Shown in pieces: positions 19,630 through 28,070 of a stretch of 64,000 bases of DNA. Numbering within the stretch: position 1 is the stretch's first letter; every line of letters begins with the position of its first letter. The notes beneath the pieces are model-generated. The model did not search any database and was not told the origin of the DNA. It saw nothing but the letters and a program-made list of their open reading frames with translations. The stretch covers positions 1 through 64,000 of the forward strand of contig NZ_WUCC01000012.1 of assembly GCF_009807095.1 (NCBI RefSeq). The letters are read 5' to 3'. This stretch comes from Rathayibacter sp. VKM Ac-2754 (lineage in GTDB: Bacteria; Actinomycetota; Actinomycetes; Actinomycetales; Microbacteriaceae). The position numbers and the translations under genes are program-made.

Positions 19630-20652
19630 TCACTCCTCGCCGAGGAGGCGGGAGAGGTAGCGGGCGACGGCTCTGACCGCCGCGATGTTGCCGGAGTAGT
19701 CCATCCGGATCGGCCCGAGGACGCCGAGGCGCGAGACCTGACCGCCCGCGGTGTTGTAGCCGCTGGTGAGGACGGACGTCTCCTGGAGGCCGAAGGGCGC
19801 GTTCTCGCGGCCGATGCGGACCGAGATCCCTCGCGGGTCGGGAGTCATCTCGGCGAAGAGGCGCAGAAGCTCGACCTGCTCCTCGATCGCCTCGAGGACG
19901 GGGTAGATGCTGCCCGAGAAGTCCTCCTCGGTGCGCACCAGGTTCGCGGCGCCCGCCATGACCAGGCGGTCCTGTCGATTGGCGCCGACCTGCTCGAGCA
20001 GGGTCTGCAGGATCGGCGCGAGCGTCTCGCGTCGCTCCGGGGCGAACCGCTCGGCAGCGGACTGCAGCGTCTCGGCGGCCGCCTGGAGGCCGAGGCCGAG
20101 GACGGCGGTGTTGAGCTTGGCGCGGATCTCGCCGAGCAGCTCGTCGTCGACGTCGGCCGGCGTCTCGAGCACCCGCTGGTCGACGCGGCCGGTGTCGGTG
20201 ATCAGCACCGAGAGGAGGCGTCGCGGGGCGAGGGCCACCAGCTCGACGTGCCGGATGCGGGCGGCGCCGAAGGAGGGGTACTGCACGAGGGCGACGCTGT
20301 TGGTCAGCTGCGAGAGCAGCCGCACCGTCTTGACCAGGACCTCGTCGAGATCGGGACTCTGACCGAGGAAGGTCTCGATGGCCTGCCTCTGCGCCGCGGT
20401 CAGCGGACGCAGATCGGTGAGCTGGTCGACGAAGAGCCGGTAGCCCTTGTCGGTGGGCACGCGGCCGGAGGAGGTGTGCGGGGCCGCGATGAGCTCCTCC
20501 TCCTCGAGCTGGGCCATCTCGTTGCGGATGGTCGCCGCCGAGACTCCGAACGCATGGCGCTCGACGATCGACTTCGAGCCGACCGGCTCGCGATGCGCGA
20601 CGTAGTCCTGCACGATGACGCGCAGCACCTGGAGACCCCGCTCCGTCACCAT
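19630..20652 (-). CDS. hrcA: Heat-inducible transcription repressor HrcA
   Basis: The 340-residue repressor binds CIRCE operators and controls heat-shock chaperone genes. The N-terminal winged helix contains VGSKSIVERHAFGVSAATIRN, and the C-terminal domain ends in SGNIAAVRAVARYLSRLL. The ATG at 20652 is preceded by a GGGAGG ribosome-binding site. A CIRCE operator lies 47 bp upstream, so hrcA-dnaJ is autoregulated. Confidence 0.96.
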   Translation of the reverse strand: MVTERGLQVLRVIVQDYVAHREPVGSKSIVERHAFGVSAATIRNEMAQLEEEELIAAPHTSSGRVPTDKGYRLFVDQLTDLRPLTAAQRQAIETFLGQSPDLDEVLVKTVRLLSQLTNSVALVQYPSFGAARIRHVELVALAPRRLLSVLITDTGRVDQRVLETPADVDDELLGEIRAKLNTAVLGLGLQAAAETLQSAAERFAPERRETLAPILQTLLEQVGANRQDRLVMAGAANLVRTEEDFSGSIYPVLEAIEEQVELLRLFAEMTPDPRGISVRIGRENAPFGLQETSVLTSGYNTAGGQVSRLGVLGPIRMDYSGNIAAVRAVARYLSRLLGEE

Positions 20653-20698
20653 GCGATCGACCTCCCGTCGTGCTGCTCGTGCACCTCGTCGCGGGCCC

Positions 20699-20723
20699 TG
20701 GCACTCCGCGAGAGTGAGTGCCA
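20699..20723 (-). promoter_or_regulatory. CIRCE operator of hrcA-dnaJ
   Basis: TGGCACTC and GAGTGCCA are separated by exactly nine bases, close to the consensus TTAGCACTC-N9-GAGTGCTAA. It lies upstream of hrcA, and a -10 element (TATGAT on the minus strand, 20724-20729) directly adjoins it, so bound HrcA would cover the transcription start. Confidence 0.9.
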
Positions 20724-20729
20724 ATCATA
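20724..20729 (-). promoter_or_regulatory. -10 element of hrcA
   Basis: TATGAT on the minus strand directly upstream of the CIRCE palindrome. The predicted transcription start lies within CIRCE. No good -35 match is seen at the usual distance. Confidence 0.55.
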
Positions 20730-20906
20730 ACCGCGTGCGAGGGAGCGGGGCGGGGTTGCGCTCGGAACGGCGTGGTGCTCGGGACATTGCCCGCGGGCGG
20801 CGGCGGCAGTACCGTGAGCGCGCGGTCGGAGGCGGTCGACGCGCGACCGGCCGGTGCGCACGTCTCCCGACGCGCGCCGGAGCGCGTCTTCTGAGAGGAA
20901 TCGACC

Positions 20907-21299
20907 ATGTCATCCCCCGACGCAGGCGGGTCACCGCAGCCCGCTCCCCGCCCCGCCGCCGCCCCGCTCACCGAGTCGGAGGACCGCCAGTGGGCCTCGT
21001 TCGCCCACCTCGGCGGCATCCTGTCCTTCCTCCCGTCGCTCATCATCTGGCTCGTCTTCAAGGAGCGCGGGCGATTCACCGAGGCGGAGGCGAAGGAGGC
21101 GCTCAACTTCCAGATCACGCTGATGATCGTCCACGTGGTCGCGTGGATCCTCTCGGCGACGATCGTCGGAGCGATCATCGGCATCCCTCTGGACCTCGCC
21201 GCCTGGGTCGTCTCGATCGTGTTCTCGATCCTCGGGTTCCTGAAGGCCAAGGACGGGGTCCCCTACCGCTACCCCTTCGCCGTCCGCCTCATCAAGTAG
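20907..21299 (+). CDS. DUF4870 membrane protein (first of a tandem pair)
   Basis: This 130-residue protein has a short Pro/Ala-rich N-terminus and three hydrophobic segments. The family signature is FAHLGGILSFLPSLIIWLVF followed by KERGRFTEAEAKEALNFQ. DUF4870 (Tic20-like) proteins are small membrane proteins of unknown function. A GAGAGGAA ribosome-binding site precedes the ATG. It is followed after 90 bp by a paralogue with the same layout, so local duplication is likely. Confidence 0.85.
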   Translation: MSSPDAGGSPQPAPRPAAAPLTESEDRQWASFAHLGGILSFLPSLIIWLVFKERGRFTEAEAKEALNFQITLMIVHVVAWILSATIVGAIIGIPLDLAAWVVSIVFSILGFLKAKDGVPYRYPFAVRLIK

Positions 21300-21389
21300 G
21301 ACGACTCGCGCGACGCCCGCGCATGCCACGATGGACGCCGAGCGCTCGGGGGTCGCCCGACGCGCAGACGTCGGAAACAGGAGACCACC

Positions 21390-21764
21390 ATGTCGGCCAC
21401 CCCTCCCCCGCCCCCCGCCTACGGGACTCCCGCTCCGCCGCTCAACCCGGCGGACGAGAAGACCTGGGCGATCGTCACGCACGTCCTCGGGATCTTCTTC
21501 AGCTTCCTGCCGTCGCTGATCGTCTTCCTGGTGTTCAAGGGCCGCGGGCCGTTCCTCGAGGCCCACGCCAAGTCGGCCCTCAACTTCCACCTGACGACGC
21601 TCATCGCCTACGTCGCAGGCACGATCCTGACGTTCGTGTTCATCGGCGTGATCGTGTTCTTCGTCGTGCCGATCCTGGTCATCGTCTTCGGGATCATCGC
21701 GGCGGTCCGGGCGAGCGCGGGCGAGTACTACACGTACCCGCTGAGCATCCCGTTCTTCAAGTAG
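21390..21764 (+). CDS. DUF4870 membrane protein (second of a tandem pair)
   Basis: This 124-residue paralogue of the preceding gene matches it in THVLGIFFSFLPSLIVFLVF and then KGRGPFLEAHAKSALNFH, followed by two further hydrophobic helices. The N-terminal Pro-rich leader suggests a short cytoplasmic tail. Function is unknown. A large hairpin follows 12 bp after the stop codon. Confidence 0.85.
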   Translation: MSATPPPPPAYGTPAPPLNPADEKTWAIVTHVLGIFFSFLPSLIVFLVFKGRGPFLEAHAKSALNFHLTTLIAYVAGTILTFVFIGVIVFFVVPILVIVFGIIAAVRASAGEYYTYPLSIPFFK

Positions 21765-21775
21765 GAACGTCCGCG

Positions 21776-21839
21776 CAAGTAAGGCCGGAAGCCCCCTTGC
21801 TCCCGAAATCTCGGGATTCGGGGATTCCGGCCTTACTTG
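21776..21839. terminator. Bidirectional hairpin between the DUF4870 gene and hemW
   Basis: CAAGTAAGGCCGGAA (21776-21790) and its perfect complement (21825-21839) form a 15-bp stem. The loop contains a second small hairpin, TCCCGA-AATC-TCGGGA. It lies between convergent genes and probably terminates both. Confidence 0.7.
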
Positions 21840-21845
21840 TGAGCC

Positions 21846-23072
21846 TCAGCCGTCGGTGAGGCGGCGGACGACCGCGTCGGCCAGCAGGCGGCCTCGCAGT
21901 GTCAGCACGATGCGGCCCTGCAGGGCGGCGCGACCGTCCACGAGGCCGTCCGCGATGAGGCCCGCCACGTCGCGCCGGTGCTCGGGGTCGATCGCATCGA
22001 TCGGCAGACCGTCCGAGAGCCTCGAGCGCAGCAGCACGTCCTCGACCCGGCGCGTGTCGGCGTCGAGCGTCTCGCGCCCCGCGGCCGGTGAGTCGCCTGC
22101 GCGCAGGCGGTCGGCGTAGGCCGCCGGGTGCTTCACGTTCCACCAGCGCACCCCGCCGACGTGGCTGTGGGCGCCCGGTCCGACACCCCACCAGTCGTGG
22201 CCGAGCCAGTACGAGAGGTTGTGCCGCGAACGGCGCGCGTCGTCCAGGGCCCAGTTGCTGACCTCGTACCAGGAGTAGCCGGCGGCGGCGAGGCGGGCAT
22301 CCGCGAGCTCGTACATGTCGGCCGTGAGGTCGTCGTCCGGAGTCGCCACCTCTCCGCGGCGGATCTGCCGGGCGAGCTTGGTGCCGTCCTCGACGATCAG
22401 CGCGTAGGCCGAGAGGTGGTCGGGGCGGTTCGCCAGCGCGGAGTCGAGCGAGCGCTCCCAGTCGGCGAGCGACTCCCCCGGCGTCCCGTAGATCAGGTCG
22501 AGGCTGACCTGCAGTCCCGCCTCGCGCGCCCACTGCACGACGAGAGGCACGCGCTCGGGGTCGTGCGTGCGCTCGAGCGTCGCCAGCACGTGCGGGACGG
22601 CCGACTGCATCCCGAAGCTGACGCGGGTGAAGCCGGCGTCGGCCAGGGTGCGCAGGTACGCGGCGTCGACCGAGTCGGGGTTCGCCTCCGTCGTGATCTC
22701 CGCCCCGTCGGCGATGCCGAAGTTCGCTCGCAGCCCGTCGAGCATCCGCACGAGATCTCCCGCGGGGAGCAGCGTCGGGGTGCCGCCTCCGAAGAACACG
22801 GTCGCCGCCGGACGACGGGGCAGCCCGGCGCGCTCGAGCACGGCGGCGCCCAGCTGCATCTCGCCGATCGCCTGGCCTGCGTAGTCCTGCTGCGATGCCC
22901 CGCGGAGCTCGGTGGCCGTGTAGGTGTTGAAGTCGCAGTAGCCGCAGCGCACCCGGCAGAACGGCACGTGCACGTAGAGACCGAGGTCGCGCTGCTCGAC
23001 CCCGTCTACGACGGAGGCGGGCAGCAGGCCGTCGAGCGGAGCGGGATCGGCGAGCGGGAGGGCGCTTCCCAC
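21846..23072 (-). CDS. hemW: Radical SAM heme chaperone HemW
   Basis: This 408-residue radical SAM protein is related to coproporphyrinogen III oxidase HemN and acts as a heme chaperone. The iron-sulfur motif is YVHVPFCRVRCGYCDF (CX3CX2C), and the SAM-binding GGGTPTLLP follows. The C-terminal HemN-type domain has DRLRAGDSPAAGRETLDADT. The GTG at 23072 was chosen from conservation of ALPLADPAPLDG. It starts 2 bp before the DUF1990 stop, so the genes are coupled. Upstream frame extension is non-conserved. Confidence 0.94.
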   Translation of the reverse strand: MGSALPLADPAPLDGLLPASVVDGVEQRDLGLYVHVPFCRVRCGYCDFNTYTATELRGASQQDYAGQAIGEMQLGAAVLERAGLPRRPAATVFFGGGTPTLLPAGDLVRMLDGLRANFGIADGAEITTEANPDSVDAAYLRTLADAGFTRVSFGMQSAVPHVLATLERTHDPERVPLVVQWAREAGLQVSLDLIYGTPGESLADWERSLDSALANRPDHLSAYALIVEDGTKLARQIRRGEVATPDDDLTADMYELADARLAAAGYSWYEVSNWALDDARRSRHNLSYWLGHDWWGVGPGAHSHVGGVRWWNVKHPAAYADRLRAGDSPAAGRETLDADTRRVEDVLLRSRLSDGLPIDAIDPEHRRDVAGLIADGLVDGRAALQGRIVLTLRGRLLADAVVRRLTDG

Positions 23073-23073
23073 G

Positions 23074-23727
23074 TCAGCTGACGCGCGCCGGCAGCAGCGC
23101 GCGCAGGTACTTCTTGACCTGCCGCTTCTGCACGGAGCGGAGCACCGGGGCACCCAGGCGGTAGAGGGCCGTGGAGGGGCGCGAGAACACGCGGATGACG
23201 AGCCAGACCGAGTCGTCGGCGCGCTTCTCGACGACGAACGACTCCTCGCCGCTCTCGGGGTGGCCCTCGAGGGTGCCATAGGCGAAGCCGACCTGGTCGG
23301 GCTCGTCCACGACGTAGACCACCCGCACCGGAGCGTCGACCGTGCGGCCGAGGAGCGTGACCTTCAGCACCGCGGTCACCCCGGCGGTGATGTAGGGGGT
23401 GCCGTCGGGGGCGAAGTGCTCCTCGGTCGGGCGGCTCGCCAGATCGATCGGGGTGCCCGCGGCGTCGAAGTTCACGCCGGTGTACTGCACTCCACTGCCG
23501 GAGGTGATGTCGGCGACGCGGATGCCGCTCCCGCGCTGCACGCCCCACGTCATCAGCGACGCGGTGGTGATGGCGAAGCGCTCGGCGCCGGAGCCGAGGC
23601 GGGCCTCGAAGCGCTCGGCCGTGAATCCGTCGGGCGGGTACTCGAGCAGGTCGGGTGCGAGGGTCCCGCCGACCGCGGCGTAGGTGACCTGCGGCTGCCC
23701 CTCGAAGCTCGAGCGTCGGATGCTCAC
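23074..23727 (-). CDS. DUF1990 family protein
   Basis: This 217-residue protein belongs to the DUF1990 family. Recognisable features are the N-terminal VTYAAVGGT and the central GYAYGTLEGHPExGEE-like segment, here FAYGTLEGHPESGEESF, with lipocalin/START-like alternating strands. Function is unknown. I use the GTG at 23727 with a GGAG-type ribosome-binding site. It lies directly upstream of hemW with a 1-bp gap between stop and start. Confidence 0.82.
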   Translation of the reverse strand: MSIRRSSFEGQPQVTYAAVGGTLAPDLLEYPPDGFTAERFEARLGSGAERFAITTASLMTWGVQRGSGIRVADITSGSGVQYTGVNFDAAGTPIDLASRPTEEHFAPDGTPYITAGVTAVLKVTLLGRTVDAPVRVVYVVDEPDQVGFAYGTLEGHPESGEESFVVEKRADDSVWLVIRVFSRPSTALYRLGAPVLRSVQKRQVKKYLRALLPARVS

Positions 23728-23899
23728 GGCGTGCTCCTCTTCTCGGCTGCGGTGATGGGGCGGTGGTCCGATGCGGTGGGCCGCAGCGGGCCCGTGCGCA
23801 AGACTCCAGGGTATCCGATGCACCCGAGCGAGTGCCGATCGTGCGCGGGGGCCGGATCCGGCGCTACTGTTCTCGCGACGTCTCCCCTACTCGCGGACG

Positions 23900-24529
23900 A
23901 TGTCGGATCGCGGGGGCGCAGTGCGGAGCAGGACGACGACATCGGGAGCGCGAGCGCTCCGCCCGGCCGCCTGGGGGCTCGCACTGCTGGTCGCGGTCGG
24001 CGGACTGGCGGGATGCCAGGGCCGCTCCGGTGCCGACGACGGACCGGCCGCCGCGCTGGCTCCCGCCTCCGCAGTGCCGACGCAGACCGCTGTCGAGCCC
24101 ACGCCGGAGGCACCGGTCGCCGAGCCGAGCCTCGAGCCGCTCGCGACACCGACCCTCCGGGAGACGCTGCCGCGCGACTACGGCACCGGGCAGCCGGTCT
24201 ACGACCTCTCCTCCGACACCGATGCCTTCGTCTACCCCGCGGCGTTCGACGAGAGCGAGCGGGCGAACGCGGACATCTGGATCGAGCAGCAGCGGATCAT
24301 CGCCCAATGCATGCTCGACCAGGGCTTCGACTACACGTACATGCTCTGGTGGGAGCGCCCGAGCGGGCCGCGCTCGGGCGACGACCCGTCGGAGGGGTCG
24401 CTCTACCCCGCCGGCTCGCCGGGCTCCGTCGCCGAGTGGGGCGAGCAGACCGACGGCCCCTACGACTGGACGACCGCGGGCTGCCACGGCTACGCCGTGC
24501 ACGTCACCGGTCAGGACGACGCGCACTGA
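23900..24529 (+). CDS. Putative lipoprotein of unknown function
   Basis: The 209-residue protein has a basic N-terminus, a hydrophobic stretch and the lipobox GGLAGC near residue 37, so it is probably exported and lipid-anchored. A Pro/Ala/Thr/Glu linker (about 45-85) follows. The folded part contains conserved-looking Trp/Tyr/Cys residues, including Cys in AQCMLDQGFDY and TAGCHGYAVHV that could form a disulfide. I do not recognise the family. Upstream sequence has a possible -10 element, TACTGT. Confidence 0.72.
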   Translation: MSDRGGAVRSRTTTSGARALRPAAWGLALLVAVGGLAGCQGRSGADDGPAAALAPASAVPTQTAVEPTPEAPVAEPSLEPLATPTLRETLPRDYGTGQPVYDLSSDTDAFVYPAAFDESERANADIWIEQQRIIAQCMLDQGFDYTYMLWWERPSGPRSGDDPSEGSLYPAGSPGSVAEWGEQTDGPYDWTTAGCHGYAVHVTGQDDAH

Positions 24530-24558
24530 CCCGGAGCGTCACGCCTCTGAACCCGACC

Positions 24559-24587
24559 TTGACGCGACCTGTGCGCGCCGACAGGAT
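24559..24587 (+). promoter_or_regulatory. Putative promoter of the LAxTG surface protein gene
   Basis: TTGACG (24559-24564) and CAGGAT (24582-24587) are separated by 17 bp, and the GTG at 24636 lies about 40 bp from the predicted start, preceded by an AGAGGGGGA ribosome-binding site. Confidence 0.5.
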
Positions 24588-24635
24588 CAGGACGGCGCCC
24601 GATCCGGGCGCTGAGAACCACAGAGGGGGACGCAC

Positions 24636-25604
24636 GTGGCTCGACGCCCGCGCACGATCATCGGAGGCCTCGGGGCCGCCGTCATTCTCACCACGACGGC
24701 GGCGGGCGCACTGCTCGGCGCAGGTCCGGCACTCGCCTACGACGAGGTCGACCAGGGGGCCAACGGGGGCACGGTCGAGGTCGACTTCGGCCCGGAGTGG
24801 GCCGGCTGGACCGCTGTCGCGGGCTTCCAGGTGCCCGGCTCGGGCGGAGTCGTCTCGTGGACGACCGACTCCCTCGACGCCGAGGGCACGGGGACCCTCG
24901 AGACGCTCGCCGGCCCGCTCAGCGTGTACCTCTCGAACCCGAGCGACCCGACGGACGACCCGCCCGTGGACACCTTCTCGCTCGCCGCCTACCGCGGCGA
25001 GACGGTGTCGTGGGTCGTCGACCCCGACACCGATCAGGCGACCCTGGTCGGAGAGGCGCCGGTGCCGACCGCGCCGAGCCTCGACGAGCTCGAGAACGGC
25101 GGACTCGTCGCCCTGACCGACTACAGCATCGCCCCCGCCGAGTACGAGACCGGAGTCGCCTTCGACCTCACAGTGAGCGGACTCCAGTACGGCGAGACGC
25201 CGAACGACCTCGACGGCAGCTCGATCACGAGCTACCTCTACTCGGAGCCCACGGCGATCGGCACGACCACGGTCGTCGGAGGCGCGTACACGCAGACGAT
25301 CCCCGCCGAGTTCACGACCGACCCGCACACCTACGCCTCGTTCGACCAGTACGGGCGCCTGATCGCGGCGGCCACCCTCGACGGCGGCGCGTCCTCGGGC
25401 GGCGCTGTCCCGACTCCGGCGACCACGGCGACGCCGACGTCGACCCCGACGACCGTGCCCGTCACGGCGACGGGAGGGAACGGTCGCGGATCGCTCGCGA
25501 GCACCGGCGCCGACGCGGCACCGTTCGCGATCGGCGGCGCGGCGCTCCTGCTGCTCGGCGGCGCGGTGCTCCTCGTGACCCGACGTCGGGCCGCACGCGA
25601 CTGA
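24636..25604 (+). CDS. Putative cell-wall-anchored surface protein (LAxTG signal)
   Basis: The 322-residue protein starts with a twin-arginine-free Sec-type signal peptide ending near LAYDEVDQ. The C-terminus has LASTG, a hydrophobic helix (FAIGGAALLLLGGAVLLV) and the tail TRRRAARD, a sorting signal for a class E-type sortase. Between them lies Asp/Thr-rich extracellular sequence and a Thr/Pro linker. No catalytic domain is recognised. No sortase gene is in the window. Confidence 0.8.
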   Translation: MARRPRTIIGGLGAAVILTTTAAGALLGAGPALAYDEVDQGANGGTVEVDFGPEWAGWTAVAGFQVPGSGGVVSWTTDSLDAEGTGTLETLAGPLSVYLSNPSDPTDDPPVDTFSLAAYRGETVSWVVDPDTDQATLVGEAPVPTAPSLDELENGGLVALTDYSIAPAEYETGVAFDLTVSGLQYGETPNDLDGSSITSYLYSEPTAIGTTTVVGGAYTQTIPAEFTTDPHTYASFDQYGRLIAAATLDGGASSGGAVPTPATTATPTSTPTTVPVTATGGNGRGSLASTGADAAPFAIGGAALLLLGGAVLLVTRRRAARD

Positions 25605-25619
25605 TCGACGAGCGCAGGT

Positions 25620-25656
25620 GAAGAGGGAGGCCGGGCTGGTGCCCGCCTCCCTCTTC
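25620..25656. terminator. Hairpin between the surface-protein gene and lepA
   Basis: GAAGAGGGAGG (25620-25630) and CCTCCCTCTTC (25646-25656) are perfect inverted repeats with inner CGGGC/GCCCG pairing. It sits between convergent genes and can serve both. Confidence 0.8.
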
Positions 25657-25675
25657 TGCTGTCGCGACGAGAGCG

Positions 25676-27526
25676 CTACTTCTTGTCCTTGGTCTCCACG
25701 TCGCCGGAGAGCGCGGCGATGAACGCCTCCTGGGGGACCTCGACGCGGCCGACCATCTTCATGCGCTTCTTGCCCTCCTTCTGCTTCTCGAGGAGCTTGC
25801 GCTTGCGGGTGATGTCGCCGCCGTAGCACTTGGCGAGGACGTCCTTGCGCATCGCGCTGATCGACTCGCGGGCGATGATCCGCGCGCCGATGGCGGCCTG
25901 GATCGGCACCTCGAACTGCTGGCGCGGGATCAGCTTGCGCAGGCGCCCGGTCATCAGCACGCCGTAGGCGTAGGCCTTCTCGCGGTGCACGATCGCGCTG
26001 AACGCGTCGACCTGCTCGCCCTGCAGCAGGATGTCGACCTTGACCAGGTCGGCCTCCTGCGAGCCGGCGGGCTCGTAGTCGAGGGAGGCGTAGCCGGCGG
26101 TCTTCGACTTGAGGTTGTCGAAGAAGTCGAAGACGATCTCGCCGAGGGGCATGTGGTAGCGGATCTCGACGCGGTCCTCGCCGAGGTACTCCATGCCGAT
26201 CAGGGTGCCGCGCCGGCTCTGGCAGAGCTCCATGATCGTGCCGACGTAGTCCTTCGGCGCGAGGATCGCGGCCTTGACGATCGGCTCGGTGACGGAGGCG
26301 ATCTTGCCGACCGGGAACTCGCTCGGGTTCGTGACGGTGACGGTCTTCTTGTCCTCCGTCGTGACCTCGTAGATGACCGAGGGCGCCGTGGTGATCAGGT
26401 CGAGGCCGAACTCGCGGTCGAGGCGCTCGGTCACGATCTCGAGGTGCAGCAGGCCGAGGAATCCGCAGCGGAAGCCGAAGCCGAGGGCGACGGACGTCTC
26501 GGGCTCGTAGACGAGCGCGGCATCGGACAGCTTGAGCTTGTCGAGGGCCTCGCGCAGGTCGGGGTAGTCGCTGCCGTCGATCGGGTAGAGACCCGAGAAG
26601 ACCATCGGCAGCGGCTCGGTGTACCCCGGAAGCGCCTCGGTCGCGGGCTTCGACGCGGTGGTGACGGTGTCGCCGACCTTCGACTGGCGCACGTCCTTCA
26701 CGCCCGTGATCAGGTAGCCGACCTCGCCGACTCCGAGGCCCTTGGTCGAGGTCGGCTCGGGGCTCGACACACCGATCTCGAGGATCTCGTGCGTGGCGCG
26801 GGTCGACATCATCTGGATCTTCTCGCGCGGCGAGAGCTGGCCGTCGATCATCCGCACGTAGGTGACGACGCCGCGGTAGGAGTCGTAGACCGAGTCGAAG
26901 ATCATCGCGCGGGCCGGCGCGTCCTTCTTCCCCATCGGGGGCGGGACGAGCTCGGTGACGCGGTCGAGCAGCGCCTCCACTCCGACACCGGTCTTGCCCG
27001 AGACGCGCAGCACGTCGGAGGGGTCGCCGCCGATCAGGCTCGCGAGCTCGGCCGCGTACTTGTCGGGGTCGGCCGCGGGGAGGTCGATCTTGTTGAGGAC
27101 CGGGATGATCGCCAGGTCGTTCTCGAGCGCCAGGTAAAGGTTGGCGAGCGTCTGGGCCTCGATGCCCTGCGCCGCGTCGACCAGGAGGATCGCGCCCTCG
27201 CAGGCGGCGAGCGAGCGGCTGACCTCGTACGAGAAGTCGACGTGACCCGGGGTGTCGATCATGTTGAGGGCGAAGGTGCGGCCCTCGTGCTCCCACGGCA
27301 TGCGCACGGCCTGCGACTTGATCGTGATGCCGCGCTCGCGCTCGATGTCCATCCGGTCGAGGTACTGCGCGCGCATCGCCCTGTCCTCGACCACGCCCGT
27401 GATGCCGAGCATGCGGTCGGCGAGGGTGGACTTGCCGTGGTCGATGTGCGCGATGATGCAGAAGTTGCGGATCGACGCCGGATCGGTCGCGGCGGGCTCG
27501 AGGGCGGTGAGGGCACGTGGAGACAT
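25676..27526 (-). CDS. lepA: Translation elongation factor 4 (LepA)
   Basis: This 616-residue translational GTPase resembles EF-G and affects translation initiation or back-translocation under stress. The G1 loop [15 protein letters not shown], the switch [18 protein letters not shown] and NKIDLP are intact. The C-terminal EF4-specific domain begins after [10 protein letters not shown] and contains [16 protein letters not shown]. The ATG at 27526 is standard. It neighbours rpsT and hemW as in most actinobacteria. Confidence 0.97.
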   Translation of the reverse strand: MSPRALTALEPAATDPASIRNFCIIAHIDHGKSTLADRMLGITGVVEDRAMRAQYLDRMDIERERGITIKSQAVRMPWEHEGRTFALNMIDTPGHVDFSYEVSRSLAACEGAILLVDAAQGIEAQTLANLYLALENDLAIIPVLNKIDLPAADPDKYAAELASLIGGDPSDVLRVSGKTGVGVEALLDRVTELVPPPMGKKDAPARAMIFDSVYDSYRGVVTYVRMIDGQLSPREKIQMMSTRATHEILEIGVSSPEPTSTKGLGVGEVGYLITGVKDVRQSKVGDTVTTASKPATEALPGYTEPLPMVFSGLYPIDGSDYPDLREALDKLKLSDAALVYEPETSVALGFGFRCGFLGLLHLEIVTERLDREFGLDLITTAPSVIYEVTTEDKKTVTVTNPSEFPVGKIASVTEPIVKAAILAPKDYVGTIMELCQSRRGTLIGMEYLGEDRVEIRYHMPLGEIVFDFFDNLKSKTAGYASLDYEPAGSQEADLVKVDILLQGEQVDAFSAIVHREKAYAYGVLMTGRLRKLIPRQQFEVPIQAAIGARIIARESISAMRKDVLAKCYGGDITRKRKLLEKQKEGKKRMKMVGRVEVPQEAFIAALSGDVETKDKK

Positions 27527-27578
27527 TGTGGGTCCAGTGTCCCATGCCCGTGGGGCGGGGCCGTCTCGGGCTGCCCGA

Positions 27579-28070
27579 CTAGAGGTCGAGACCGTACGTC
27601 CGGGTCGGCTCGACGCCGGGCGGGTTCTCGCGCTCGGGCAGGCGGCTGAAGCCCATGCTCTCGTAGAGGGCGTGCGCGGCGAGCATGTCGGTGCCGCTGT
27701 TCATCACGACGCGCTCGAGGCCCCGCTCGGTCGCCAGCATCACCACGAACTCGGTGAGCAGGCGGCCGAGACCCCGGCCGCGCGCCTCCGGGGCGACGGC
27801 GAGCAGCCGCCAGTCGAGCTCGCCCGGCCGGCCGAGCTCGTACAGGGTGCGCCCCTCGGCCGCGGTGGTCACGGTGGCGAGGAGGCGGCCGTCGCGATCC
27901 TCCGCCACCCAGACCTGGCCCTCGCGGTCGTGCCGGGCGACGTCCGCGACGTCCGCGGCGTACTCCTCCCCCAGCTCGTAGTCGTGGGCGTAGGCGGTGA
28001 CCCGGAGGCGCGAGACCTCGTCGTACTCGCTCGCCCGCACGCGGCGGACGAGGATCCCGTCGCCGCTCAC
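27579..28070 (-). CDS. GNAT family N-acetyltransferase
   Basis: This 163-residue acetyl-CoA-dependent acetyltransferase has the motif A segment [19 protein letters not shown] and a C-terminal [15 protein letters not shown]. The substrate is unknown. The GTG start overlaps the aminotransferase stop by 4 bp, so the two are coupled and may act on related amino-group substrates; this is only an inference from context. Confidence 0.88.
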   Translation of the reverse strand: MSGDGILVRRVRASEYDEVSRLRVTAYAHDYELGEEYAADVADVARHDREGQVWVAEDRDGRLLATVTTAAEGRTLYELGRPGELDWRLLAVAPEARGRGLGRLLTEFVVMLATERGLERVVMNSGTDMLAAHALYESMGFSRLPERENPPGVEPTRTYGLDL

